Shown here one piece after another: positions 25,385 to 38,375 of a DNA stretch of 64,000 nucleotides. Below the pieces are notes generated by a model. It saw nothing but the letters and a program-made list of their open reading frames with translations, was not told where the DNA came from and searched no databases. Source of the stretch: Colletes latitarsis (lineage: Eukaryota > Arthropoda > Insecta > Hymenoptera > Colletidae). The number at the start of each line of letters is the position of its first letter. Within the stretch, counting starts at the first letter, position 1. A program made the position numbers and the translations under genes. Location of the stretch: the NCBI RefSeq assembly GCF_051014445.1, contig NC_135134.1, forward strand, positions 6,539,672-6,603,671, given 5' to 3'.

Positions 25385-27513
25385 AAAGTACGAGCCAGAT
25401 GAGGGCAAATACCAGACCTATCCCAGACATAGCCGGCGTTATCCTCTAAAATATTAATCGGAACCAGGTTTATTTGACCGTTTCAGTGTGGTACCACGTT
25501 ACTACGTGGTCCAAGCCTGAAAAAGGCCAGGACCTGGCCAACAAGTATGCGAAAAATGCGAAAGTGCGAGCCAGATGAGAGCAAATCCCAGACCTAACCG
25601 AGACATAACCGGCGTTATCCTCTAAAAGATTAATCGCAACCAGGTTTAATTGACTGTTTCGGTGTGGTACCGCATTACTACGTGATCCAAACCAGAAAAA
25701 GCCCAGGATCTTGACAACAAGTAGGCGAAAAATGCAAAGGTACGAGCCAGATGAGGGCAAATCCCAGACCTAACCGAGACATAACCGGCGTTATCCTCCA
25801 AAATATTAATCGCAATCAGGTTTAATTGACTGTTACGGTGCGGTGCCGCATTACAACGTGATCCAAACCAGAAAAAGCCCAGGATCTTGCCAACAAGTAT
25901 GCGAAAAATGCGAAAGTACGAGCCAGATGAGGGCAAATCCCAGACCTAACCCAAACATAACGGGCGTTATCCTCTAAAATATTAATCGCAACCAGGTTTA
26001 ATTGACTGTTTCGGTGTGGTACCGCATTACTACGTGATCCGAACCAGAAAAAGTCCAGGATCTGGCCAACAAGTATGCGAAAAATGCGGAAGTACGAGCC
26101 AGATGAGGGCAAATACCAGACCTAAGCCAGACATAACCGGCGTTATCCTCTAAAATATTAATCGCAACCAGGTTTAATTGACAGTTTCGGTGTGGTACCG
26201 CATTACTACGTGATCCAAACCAGAAAAAGGCCAGGATCTAGCCATCAAGTATGCGATAGATGCGAAAGTGCGAGCCAGATGAGGGCAAATACCAGAACTA
26301 ACCCAAACATAACCGGCGATATCCTCTAAAATATTAATCGGAACCAGGTTTAGTTGAACGTTTCAGTGTGGTACCTAATTACTGTGTGGTCCAAGCCAGA
26401 AAAAGGCCAGGATCTGGCCAACAAGTATGCGAAAAATGCGAAAGTACGAGCCAGATGAGGGCAAATCCCAGACCTAACCGAGACATAACCTGCGTTATCC
26501 TTTAAAATATTAATCGCAACCAGGTTTAATTGACTGTTTCGGTGTGGTGCCGCATTACTACGTGATCCGAACCAGAAAAAGCCCAGGATCTTGACAACAA
26601 GTAGGCGAAAAATGCAAAGGTACGAGCCAAATGAGGGCAAATCCCAGAACTAACCGAGACATAACCGGCGTTATCCTCTAAAATATTAATCGCAACCAGG
26701 TTTAATTGACTGTTTCGGTGTGGTACCGCATTACTACGTGATCCGAACCAGAAAAAGCCCAGGATCTTGCCAACAAGTAGGCGAAAAATGCGACGGTACG
26801 AGCCAGATAAGGCAAATCCCAGACCTAACCGAGACATAACCGGCGTTATCCTCCAATATATTAGTCGCAACCATGTTTAATTGACTGTTTCGGTGAGGTA
26901 CCGCATTACTACGTGATCCAAACCAGAAAAAGGCCAGGATCTAGCTATCATGTATGCGATAGATGCGAAAGTGCAAGCCTGATGGGGGCAAATACCAGAA
27001 CTAACCCAGACATAACCGGCGTTATCCTCTAAAATATTCTTCGGAACCAGGTTTAGTTGAATGTTTCACTGTGGTACCAAATTACTACGTGGTCCAAGCC
27101 AGAAAAAGGCCAGGATCTGGCCAACAAGTATGCGAAAAATGCGAAAGTACGAGCCAGATGATTGCAAATACCAGAACTAACCCAGCCATAACCAGCGTTA
27201 TCCTCTGAGATACTAATCGGAACCAGCTTTTATTGACGGTTTCAGTGTGGTACCACATTACTACGTGATACAGACCAGAAAAAGGCCAGGATCTGGCCAG
27301 CAAGTATGCGAAAAATGCGAAAGTGCGAGCCAGATGTGGGCAAATCCCAGACCTAACCGAGACATAACCGGCGTTATCCTCTAAAATATTAATCGCAACC
27401 AGGTTTAATTGACAGTTTCGGTGTGGTACCGCATTACTACGTGATCCAAACCAGAAAAAGGCCAGGATCTAGCCATCAAGTATGCGATAGATGCGAAAGT
27501 GCGAGCCAGATGA
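25385..27513 (+). repeat. Partial third copy of the 19-21 kb segment
   Basis: From about 25.4 to 27.3 kb the monomer order repeats 18.9-20.8 kb at an offset of 6,516 bp, including the dyad-3 monomer, the GTGCGGTGCCGCATTACAACG monomer, the AACGGGCGTT marker (25957) and the CCAATATATTAGTCG monomer. The left edge is a junction within GGCGAAAAATGCGAAAGTACG. The part from 25931 onward is itself repeated next door at 27514. Confidence 0.85.
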
Positions 27514-30500
27514 GGGCAAATCCCAGACCTAACCCAAACATAACGGGCGTTATCCTCTAAAATATTAATCGCAACCAGGTTTAATTGACTGTTTCGGTGT
27601 GGTACCGCATTACTACGTGATCCGAACCAGAAAAAGTCCAGGATCTGGCCAACAAGTATGCGAAAAATGCGGAAGTACGAGCCAGATGAGGGCAAATACC
27701 AGACCTAAGCCAGACATAACCGGCGTTATCCTCTAAAATATTAATCGCAACCAGGTTTAATTGACAGTTTCGGTGTGGTACCGCATTACTACGTGATCCA
27801 AACCAGAAAAAGGCCAGGATCTAGCCATCAAGTATGCGATAGATGCGAAAGTGCGAGCCAGATGAGGGCAAATACCAGAACTAACCCAAACATAACCGGC
27901 GATATCCTCTAAAATATTAATCGGAACCAGGTTTAGTTGAACGTTTCAGTGTGGTACCTAATTACTGTGTGGTCCAAGCCAGAAAAAGGCCAGGATCTGG
28001 CCAACAAGTATGCGAAAAATGCGAAAGTACGAGCCAGATGAGGGCAAATCCCAGACCTAACCGAGACATAACCTGCGTTATCCTTTAAAATATTAATCGC
28101 AACCAGGTTTAATTGACTGTTTCGGTGTGGTGCCGCATTACTACGTGATCCGAACCAGAAAAAGCCCAGGATCTTGACAACAAGTAGGCGAAAAATGCAA
28201 AGGTACGAGCCAGATGAGGGCAAATCCCAGACCTAACCGAGACATAACCGGCGTTATCCTCTAAAATATTAATCGCAACCAGGTTTAATTGACTGTTTCG
28301 GTGTGGTACCGCATTACTACGTGATCCGAACCAGAAAAAGCCCAGGATCTTGCCAACAAGTAGGCGAAAAATGCGAAGGTACGAGCCAGATAAGGCAAAT
28401 CCCAGACCTAACCGAGACATAACCGGCGTTATCCTCCAATATATTAGTCGCAACCATGTTTAATTGACTGTTTCGGTGAGGTACCGCATTACTACGTGAT
28501 CCAAACCAGAAAAAGGCCAGGATCTAGCTATCATGTATGCGATAGATGCGAAAGTGCAAGCCTGATGGGGGCAAATACCAGAACTAACCCAGACATAACC
28601 GGCGTTATCCTCTAAAATATTCTTCGGAACCAGGTTTAGTTGAATGTTTCACTGTGGTACCAAATTACTACGTGGTCCAAGCCAGAAAAAGGCCAGGATC
28701 TGGCCAACAAGTATGCGAAAAATGCGAAAGTACGAGCCAGATGATTGCAAATACCAGAACTAACCCAGCCATAACCAGCGTTATCCTCTGAGATACTAAT
28801 CGGAACCAGCTTTTATTGACGGTTTCAGTGTGGTACCACATTACTACGTGATACAGACCAGAAAAAGGCCAGGATCTGGCCAGCAAGTATGCGAAAAATG
28901 CGAAAGTGCGAGCCAGATGTGGGCAAATCCCAGACCTAACCGAGACATAACCGGCGTTATCCTCTAAAATATTAATCGCAACCAGGTTTAATTGACAGTT
29001 TCGGTGTGGTACCGCATTACTACGTGATCCAAACCAGAAAAAGGCCAGGATCTAGCCATCAAGTATGCGATAGATGCGAAAGTGCGAGCCAGATGAGGGC
29101 AAATACCAGAACTAACCCAGACATAACCGGCGATATCCTCTAAAATATTAATCGGAACCAGGTTTAGTTGAACGTTTCAGTGTGGTACCTAATTACTGCG
29201 TGGTCCAAGCCAGAAAAAGGCCAGGATCTGGCCAACAAGTATGCGAAAAATGCGAAAGTACGAGCCAGATGAGGGCAAATCCCAGACCTAACCGAGACAT
29301 AACCTGCGTTATCCTTTAAAATATTAATCGCAACCAGGTTTAATTGACTGTTTCGGTGTGGTGCCGCATTACTACGTGATCCGAACCAGAAAAAGCCCAG
29401 GATCTTGACAACAAGTAGGCGAAAAATGCAAAGGTACGAGCCAGATGAGCGCAAATCCCAGACCTAACCGAGACATAACCGGCGTTATCCTCTAAAATAT
29501 TAATCGCAACCAGGTTTAATTGACTGTTTCGGTGTGGTACCGCATTACTACGTGATCCGAACCAGAAAAAGCCCAGGATCTTGCCAACAAGTAGGCGAAA
29601 AATGCGAAGGTACGAGCCAGATAAGGCAAATCCCAGACCTGACCGAGACATAACCGGCGTTATCCTCCAATATATTAGTCGTAACCATGTTTAATTGACT
29701 GTTTCGGTGAGGTACCGCATTACTACGTGATCCAAAGCAGAAAAAGGCCAGGATCTAGCTATCATGTATGCGATAGATGCGAAAGTGCAAGCCTGTTGGG
29801 GGCAAATACCAGAACTAACCCAGACATAACCGGCGTTATCCTCTAAAATATTCTTCGGAACCAGGTTTAGTTGAATGTTTCACTGTGGTACCAAATTACT
29901 ACGTGGTCCAAGCCAGAAAAAGGCCAGGATCTGGCCAACAAGTATGCGAAAAATGCGAAAGTACGAGCCAGATGATTGCAAATACCAGAACTAACCCAGC
30001 CATAACCGGCGTTATCCTCTAAAATATTAATCGCAACCAGGTTTAATTGACTGTTTCGGTGTGGTACCGCATTACTACGTGATCCTAACCAGAAAAAGCC
30101 CAGGATCTTGACAACAAGTAGGCGAAAAATGCGAAGCTACGAGCCAGATGATTGCAAATACCAGAACTAACCCAGCCATAACCACCGTTATCCTCTAAGA
30201 TACTAATCCGAACCAGCTTTTATTGGCGGTTTCAGTGTGGTACCACATTACTACGTGATACAGACCAGAAAAAGGCCAGGATCTGGCCAGCAAGTATGCG
30301 AAAAATGCGAAAGTACGAGCCAGATGAGTGCAAATACCAGACCTATCCCAGACATAGCCGGCGTTATCCTCTAAAATATTAATCGGAACCAGGTTTATTT
30401 GACCGTTTCAGTGTGGTTCCACGTTACTACGTGGTCCAAGCCTGAAAAAGGCCAGGATCTGGCCAACAAGTATGCGAAAAATGCGAAAGTGCGAGCCAGA

Positions 30501-31382
30501 TGAGGGCAAATCCCAGACCTAACCGAGACATAACCGGCGTTATCCTCTAAAAGATTAATCGCAACCAGGTTTAATTGACTGTTTCGGTGTGGTACCGCAT
30601 TACTACGTGATCCAAGCCAGAAAAAGGCCAGGATCTGGCCAACAAGTATGCGAAAAATTCGAAAGTAGGAGCCAGATCAGGGCAAATCCCAGACCTAACC
30701 GAGACATAACCGGCGTTATCCTCTAAAATAATAATGGCAACCAGGTTTAATTGACTGTTTCGTTGTGGTACCGCATTACTACGTGATCCAAACCAGAAAA
30801 AGCCAGGATCTTGACAACAAGTAGGCGAAAAATGCGAAAGTACGAGCCAGATGAGGGCAAATACCAGACCTATCCCAGACATAGCCGGCGTTATCCTCTA
30901 AAATATTAATCGGAACCAGGTTTATTTGACCGTTTCAGTGTGGTACCACGTTACTACGTGGTCCAAGCCTGAAAAAGGCCAGGACCTGGCCAACAAGTAT
31001 GCGAAAAATGCGAAAGTGCGAGCCAGATGAGAGCAAATCCCAGACCTAACCGAGACATAACCGGCGTTATCCTCTAAAAGATTAATCGCAACCAGGTTTA
31101 ATTGACTGTTTCGGTGTGGTACCGCATTACTACGTGATCCAAACCAGAAAAAGCCCAGGATCTTGACAACAAGTAGGCGAAAAATGCAAAGGCACGAGCC
31201 AGATGAGGGCAAATCCCAGACCTAACCGAGACATAACCGGCGTTATCCTCCAAAATATTAATCGCAATCAGGTTTAATTGACTGTTACGGTGCGGTGCCG
31301 CATTACAACGTGATCCAAACCAGAAAAAGCCCAGGATCTTGCCAACAAGTATGCGAAAAATGCGAAAGTACGAGCCAGATGA
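27514..31382 (+). repeat. 22-monomer higher-order repeat unit (3,869 bp)
   Basis: This unit starts at a GGGCAAATCCCAGACC monomer carrying the AACGGGCGTT marker (27540). Its first part repeats 25931-27513 at an offset of 1,583 bp (nine monomers minus 1 bp). Bases 27514-30720 recur at 31383-34589 at an offset of 3,869 bp with few visible differences. Its last 0.66 kb instead matches 25.27-25.93 kb at an offset of 5,452 bp, so the unit is a composite of at least two source segments. Confidence 0.88.
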
Positions 31383-34300
31383 GGGCAAATCCCAGACCTA
31401 ACCCAAACATAACGGGCGTTATCCTCTAAAATATTAATCGCAACCAGGTTTAATTGACTGTTTCGGTGTGGTACCGCATTACTACGTGATCCGAACCAGA
31501 AAAAGTCCAGGATCTGGCCAACAAGTATGCGAAAAATGCGGAAGTACGAGCCAGATGAGGGCAAATACCAGACCTAAGCCAGACATAACCGGCGTTATCC
31601 TCTAAAATATTAATCGCAACCAGGTTTAATTGACAGTTTCGGTGTGGTACCGCATTACTACGTGATCCAAACCAGAAAAAGGCCAGGATCTAGCCATCAA
31701 GTATGCGATAGATGCGAAAGTGCGAGCCAGATGAGGGCAAATACCAGAACTAACCCAAACATAACCGGCGATATCCTCTAAAATATTAATCGGAACCAGG
31801 TTTAGTTGAACGTTTCAGTGTGGTACCTAATTACTGTGCGGTCCAAGCCAGAAAAAGGCCAGGATCTGGCCAACAAGTATGCGAAAAATGCGAAAGTACG
31901 AGCCAGATGAGGGCAAATCCCAGACCTAACCGAGACATAACCTGCGTTATCCTTTAAAATATTAATCGCAACCAGGTTTAATTGACTGTTTCGGTGTGGT
32001 GCCGCATTACTACGTGATCCGAACCAGAAAAAGCCCAGGATCTTGACAACAAGTAGGCGAAAAATGCAAAGGTACGAGCCAGATGAGGGCAAATCCCAGA
32101 CCTAACCGAGACATAACCGGCGTTATCCTCTAAAATATTAATCGCAACCAGGTTTAATTGACTGTTTCGGTGTGGTACCGCATTACTACGTGATCCGAAC
32201 CAGAAAAAGCCCAGGATCTTGCCAACAAGTAGGCGAAAAATGCGAAGGTACGAGCCAGATAAGGCAAATCCCAGACCTAACCGAGACATAACCGGCGTTA
32301 TCCTCCAATATATTAGTCGCAACCATGTTTAATTGACTGTTTCGGTGAGGTACCGCATTACTACGTGATCCAAACCAGAAAAAGGCCAGGATCTAGCTAT
32401 CATGTATGCGATAGATGCGAAAGTGCAAGCCTGATGGGGGCAAATACCAGAACTAACCCAGACATAACCGGCGTTATCCTCTAAAATATTCTTCGGAACC
32501 AGGTTTAGTTGAATGTTTCACTGTGGTACCAAATTACTACGTGGTCCAAGCCAGAAAAAGGCCAGGATCTGGCCAACAAGTATGCGAAAAATGCGAAAGT
32601 ACGAGCCAGATGATTGCAAATACCAGAACTAACCCAGCCATAACCAGCGTTATCCTCTGAGATACTAATCGGAACCAGCTTTTATTGACGGTTTCAGTGT
32701 GGTACCACATTACTACGTGATACAGACCAGAAAAAGGCCAGGATCTGGCCAGCAAGTATGCGAAAAATGCGAAAGTGCGAGCCAGATGTGGGCAAATCCC
32801 AGACCTAACCGAGACATAACCGGCGTTATCCTCTAAAATATTAATCGCAACCAGGTTTAATTGACAGTTTCGGTGTGGTACCGCATTACTACGTGATCCA
32901 AACCAGAAAAAGGCCAGGATCTAGCCATCAAGTATGCGATAGATGCGAAAGTGCGAGCCAGATGAGGGCAAATACCAGAACTAACCCAGACATAACCGGC
33001 GATATCCTCTAAAATATTAATCGGAACCAGGTTTAGTTGAACGTTTCAGTGTGGTACCTAATTACTGCGTGGTCCAAGCCAGAAAAAGGCCAGGATCTGG
33101 CCAACAAGTATGCGAAAAATGCGAAAGTACGAGCCAGATGAGGGCAAATCCCAGACCTAACCGAGACATAACCTGCGTTATCCTTTAAAATATTAATCGC
33201 AACCAGGTTTAATTGACTGTTTCGGTGTGGTGCCGCATTACTACGTGATCCGAACCAGAAAAAGCCCAGGATCTTGACAACAAGTAGGCGAAAAATGCAA
33301 AGGTACGAGCCAGATGAGCGCAAATCCCAGACCTAACCGAGACATAACCGGCGTTATCCTCTAAAATATTAATCGCAACCAGGTTTAATTGACTGTTTCG
33401 GTGTGGTACCGCATTACTACGTGATCCGAACCAGAAAAAGCCCAGGATCTTGCCAACAAGTAGGCGAAAAATGCGAAGGTACGAGCCAGATAAGGCAAAT
33501 CCCAGACCTGACCGAGACATAACCGGCGTTATCCTCCAATATATTAGTCGTAACCATGTTTAATTGACTGTTTCGGTGAGGTACCGCATTACTACGTGAT
33601 CCAAAGCAGAAAAAGGCCAGGATCTAGCTATCATGTATGCGATAGATGCGAAAGTGCAAGCCTGTTGGGGGCAAATACCAGAACTAACCCAGACATAACC
33701 GGCGTTATCCTCTAAAATATTCTTCGGAACCAGGTTTAGTTGAATGTTTCACTGTGGTACCAAATTACTACGTGGTCCAAGCCAGAAAAAGGCCAGGATC
33801 TGGCCAACAAGTATGCGAAAAATGCGAAAGTACGAGCCAGATGATTGCAAATACCAGAACTAACCCAGCCATAACCGGCGTTATCCTCTAAAATATTAAT
33901 CGCAACCAGGTTTAATTGACTGTTTCGGTGTGGTACCGCATTACTACGTGATCCTAACCAGAAAAAGCCCAGGATCTTGACAACAAGTAGGCGAAAAATG
34001 CGAAGCTACGAGCCAGATGATTGCAAATACCAGAACTAACCCAGCCATAACCACCGTTATCCTCTAAGATACTAATCCGAACCAGCTTTTATTGGCGGTT
34101 TCAGTGTGGTACCACATTACTACGTGATACAGACCAGAAAAAGGCCAGGATCTGGCCAGCAAGTATGCGAAAAATGCGAAAGTACGAGCCAGATGAGTGC
34201 AAATACCAGACCTATCCCAGACATAGCCGGCGTTATCCTCTAAAATATTAATCGGAACCAGGTTTATTTGACCGTTTCAGTGTGGTTCCACGTTACTACG

Positions 34301-35604
34301 TGGTCCAAGCCTGAAAAAGGCCAGGATCTGGCCAACAAGTATGCGAAAAATGCGAAAGTGCGAGCCAGATGAGGGCAAATCCCAGACCTAACCGAGACAT
34401 AACCGGCGTTATCCTCTAAAAGATTAATCGCAACCAGGTTTAATTGACTGTTTCGGTGTGGTACCGCATTACTACGTGATCCAAGCCAGAAAAAGGCCAG
34501 GATCTGGCCAACAAGTATGCGAAAAATTCGAAAGTAGGAGCCAGATCAGGGCAAATCCCAGACCTAACCGAGACATAACCGGCGTTATCCTGTAAAATAT
34601 TAATCGCAACCAGGTTTATTTGACTGTTTCAGTGTGGTACCACATTACTACGTGGTCCAAGCCAGAAAAAGGCCAGGATCTGGCCAACAAGTATGCGAAA
34701 AATGCGAAGGTACGAGCCAGATGACGGCAAATCCCATACCTAACCGAGATATAACCAGCGTTATTCTCTAAAATATTAATCGAAACCAGGTTTAATTGAC
34801 TGTTTCGGTGTGGAACGTCATTAATACGGGATCCAAACCAGAAAAAACCCTGTATCTGGCCAAGAAGTATGCGAAAAACGCGAAAGTATGAGCCAGAGGA
34901 TTGGATATCCCAGACCTAACCGAGACATAACCGGCGTTATCCTCTAAAATATTAATCGCACCCAGGTTTAATTGACTGTTTCGGTGTGGTACCGCATTAC
35001 TACGTGATCCAAACCAGAAAAACGCCACGATCTGGCCAACAAGTATGCGAAAAATGCGAAAGTAGGAGCCAGATGATTGCAAATACCAGACCTAACCCAA
35101 ACATAACCAGCCTTATCCTCCAAAATATTCTTCGCAACCAGGTTTCATTGACTGCTTCGGTGCGGAACCACATTACGGCGGGATACAAACCCGAAAAAGC
35201 CCTGGATCTGGCCAACAAGTATACGAGAAAGGCGCAAGTACGAGCCAGATGAGGGCAAGTCCCAGACCTAACCCAAACATAACCAGCCTTATCCTCCAAA
35301 ATATTCTTCGCAACCAGGTTTCGTTGACTGCTTCGGTGCGGGACCACATTACTACGGGATACAAACCCGAAAAAGCCCTGGATCTGGCCAACAAGTATAC
35401 GAGAAAGGCGAAAGTACGAGCCAGATGAGGGCAAATCCCAGACCTAACCGAGACATAACCGGCGTTATCCTCCAAAATATTAATCGCAATCAGGTTTAAT
35501 TGACTGTTACGGTGCGGTGCCGCATTACAACGTGATCCAAACCAGAAAAAGCCCAGGATCTTGCCAACAAGTATGCGAAAAATGCGAAAGTACGAGCCAG
35601 ATGA
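31383..35604 (+). repeat. 24-monomer higher-order repeat unit (4,222 bp)
   Basis: Bases 31383-34589 repeat 27514-30720. From 34590 the unit continues into a distinct, more diverged run of monomers (GGATATCCCAGACC, AAAAAACCCTGTATCTGG, ACGAGAAAGGCGCAAG), and at about 35.48 kb it returns to the common monomer carrying GCAATCAGG. The next copy of the marker AACGGGCGTT is at 35631, exactly 4,222 bp after the one at 31409. Confidence 0.88.
34590..35480 (+). repeat. Diverged five-monomer block R, copy 1
   Basis: It is recognised by TATCCTGTAAAAT, GAACGTCATTAATACGGG and GCGCAAGTACG, and by two successive monomers with CGGGATACAAACCCG. It recurs at 38988-39878 at an offset of 4,398 bp. These monomers stand out from the rest of the 25-38 kb region and resemble the older types in the 41-55 kb region. 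Confidence 0.8.
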
Positions 35605-38375
35605 GGGCAAATCCCAGACCTAACCCAAACATAACGGGCGTTATCCTCTAAAATATTAATCGCAACCAGGTTTAATTGACTGTTTCGGTGTGGTACCGCA
35701 TTACTACGTGATCCGAACCAGAAAAAGTCCAGGATCTGGCCAACAAGTATGCGAAAAATGCGGAAGTACGAGCCAGATGAGGGCAAATACCAGACCTAAG
35801 CCAGACATAACCGGCGTTATCCTCTAAAATATAAATCGCAACCAGGTTTAATTGACAGTTTCGGTGTGGTACCGCATTACTACGTGATCCAAACCAGAAA
35901 AAGGCCAGGATCTAGCCATCAAGTATGCGATAGATGCGAAAGTGCGAGCCAGATGAGGGCAAATACCAGAACTAACCCAAACATAACCGGCGATATCCTC
36001 TAAAATATTAATCGGAACCAGGTTTAGTTGAACGTTTCAGTGTGGTACCTAATTACTGTGTGGTCCAAGCCAGAAAAAGGCCAGGATCTGGCCAACAAGT
36101 ATGCGAAAAATGCGAAAGTACGAGCCAGATGAGGGCAAATCCCAGACCTAACCGAGACATAACCTGCGTTATCCTTTAAAATATAAATCGCAACCAGGTT
36201 TAATTGACTGTTTCGGTGTGGTGCCGCATTACTACGTGATCCGAACCAGAAAAAGCCCAGGATCTTGACAACAAGTAGGCGAAAAATGCAAAGGTACGAG
36301 CCAGATGAGGGCAAATCCCAGACCTAACCGAGACATAACCGGCGTTATCCTCTAAAATATTAATCGCAACCAGGTTTAATTGACTGTTTCGGTGTGGTAC
36401 CGCATTACTACGTGATCCGAACCAGAAAAAGCCCAGGATCTTGCCAACAAGTAGGCGAAAAATGCGAAGGTACGAGCCAGATAAGGCAAATCCCAGACCT
36501 AACCGAGACATAACCGGCGTTATCCTCCAATATATTAGTCGCAACCATGTTTAATTGACTGTTTCGGTGAGGTACCGCATTACTACGTGATCCAAACCAG
36601 AAAAAGGCCAGGATCTAGCTATCATGTATGCGATAGATGCGAAAGTGCAAGCCTGATGGGGGCAAATACCAGAACTAACCCAGACATAACCGGCGTTATC
36701 CTCTAAAATATTCTTCGGAACCAGGTTTAGTTGAATGTTTCACTGTGGTACCAAATTACTACGTGGTCCAAGCCAGAAAAAGGCCAGGATCTGGCCAACA
36801 AGTATGCGAAAAATGCGAAAGTACGAGCCAGATGATTGCAAATACCAGAACTAACCCAGCCATAACCAGCGTTATCCTCTGAGATACTAATCGGAACCAG
36901 CTTTTATTGACGGTTTCAGTGTGGTACCACATTACTACGTGATACAGACCAGAAAAAGGCCAGGATCTGGCCAGCAAGTATGCGAAAAATGCGAAAGTGC
37001 GAGCCAGATGTGGGCAAATCCCAGACCTAACCGAGACATAACCGGCGTTATCCTCTAAAATATTAATCGCAACCAGGTTTAATTGACAGTTTCGGTGTGG
37101 TACCGCATTACTACGTGATCCAAACCAGAAAAAGGCCAGGATCTAGCCATCAAGTATGCGATAGATGCGAAAGTGCGAGCCAGATGAGGGCAAATACCAG
37201 AACTAACCCAGACATAACCGGCGATATCCTCTAAAATATTAATCGGAACCAGGTTTAGTTGAACGTTTCAGTGTGGTACCTAATTACTGCGTGGTCCAAG
37301 CCAGAAAAAGGCCAGGATCTGGCCAACAAGTATGCGAAAAATGCGAAAGTACGAGCCAGATGAGGGCAAATCCCAGACCTAACCGAGACATAACCTGCGT
37401 TATCCTTTAAAATATTAATCGCAACCAGGTTTAATTGACTGTTTCGGTGTGGTGCCGCATTACTACGTGATCCGAACCAGAAAAAGCCCAGGATCTTGAC
37501 AACAAGTAGGCGAAAAATGCAAAGGTACGAGCCAGATGAGCGCAAATCCCAGACCTAACCGAGACATAACCGGCGTTATCCTCTAAAATATTAATCGCAA
37601 CCAGGTTTAATTGACTGTTTCGGTGTGGTACCGCATTACTACGTGATCCGAACCAGAAAAAGCCCAGGATCTTGCCAACAAGTAGGCGAAAAATGCGAAG
37701 GTACGAGCCAGATAAGGCAAATCCCAGACCTGACCGAGACATAACCGGCGTTATCCTCCAATATATTAGTCGTAACCATGTTTAATTGACTGTTTCGGTG
37801 AGGTACCGCATTACTACGTGATCCAAAGCAGAAAAAGGCCAGGATCTAGCTATCATGTATGCGATAGATGCGAAAGTGCAAGCCTGTTGGGGGCAAATAC
37901 CAGAACTAACCCAGACATAACCGGCGTTATCCTCTAAAATATTCTTCGGAACCAGGTTTAGTTGAATGTTTCACTGTGGTACCAAATTACTACGTGGTCC
38001 AAGCCAGAAAAAGGCCAGGATCTGGCCAACAAGTATGCGAAAAATGCGAAAGTACGAGCCAGATGATTGCAAATACCAGAACTAACCCAGCCATAACCGG
38101 CGTTATCCTCTAAAATATTAATCGCAACCAGGTTTAATTGACTGTTTCGGTGTGGTACCGCATTACTACGTGATCCTAACCAGAAAAAGCCCAGGATCTT
38201 GACAACAAGTAGGCGAAAAATGCGAAGCTACGAGCCAGATGATTGCAAATACCAGAACTAACCCAGCCATAACCACCGTTATCCTCTAAGATACTAATCC
38301 GAACCAGCTTTTATTGGCGGTTTCAGTGTGGTACCACATTACTACGTGATACAGACCAGAAAAAGGCCAGGATCT
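35605..38375 (+). repeat. Partial copy of the 4,222-bp higher-order unit
   Basis: It matches 31383-34153 at a constant offset of 4,222 bp. It ends abruptly at GGCCAGGATCT, where copy 2 reads TGACAAGAAGTAGG in place of GGCCAGCAAG. Two bases differ within otherwise conserved AATATTAAT motifs (AATATAAAT at about 35830 and 36182), which shows scattered post-amplification mutations. Confidence 0.87.
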
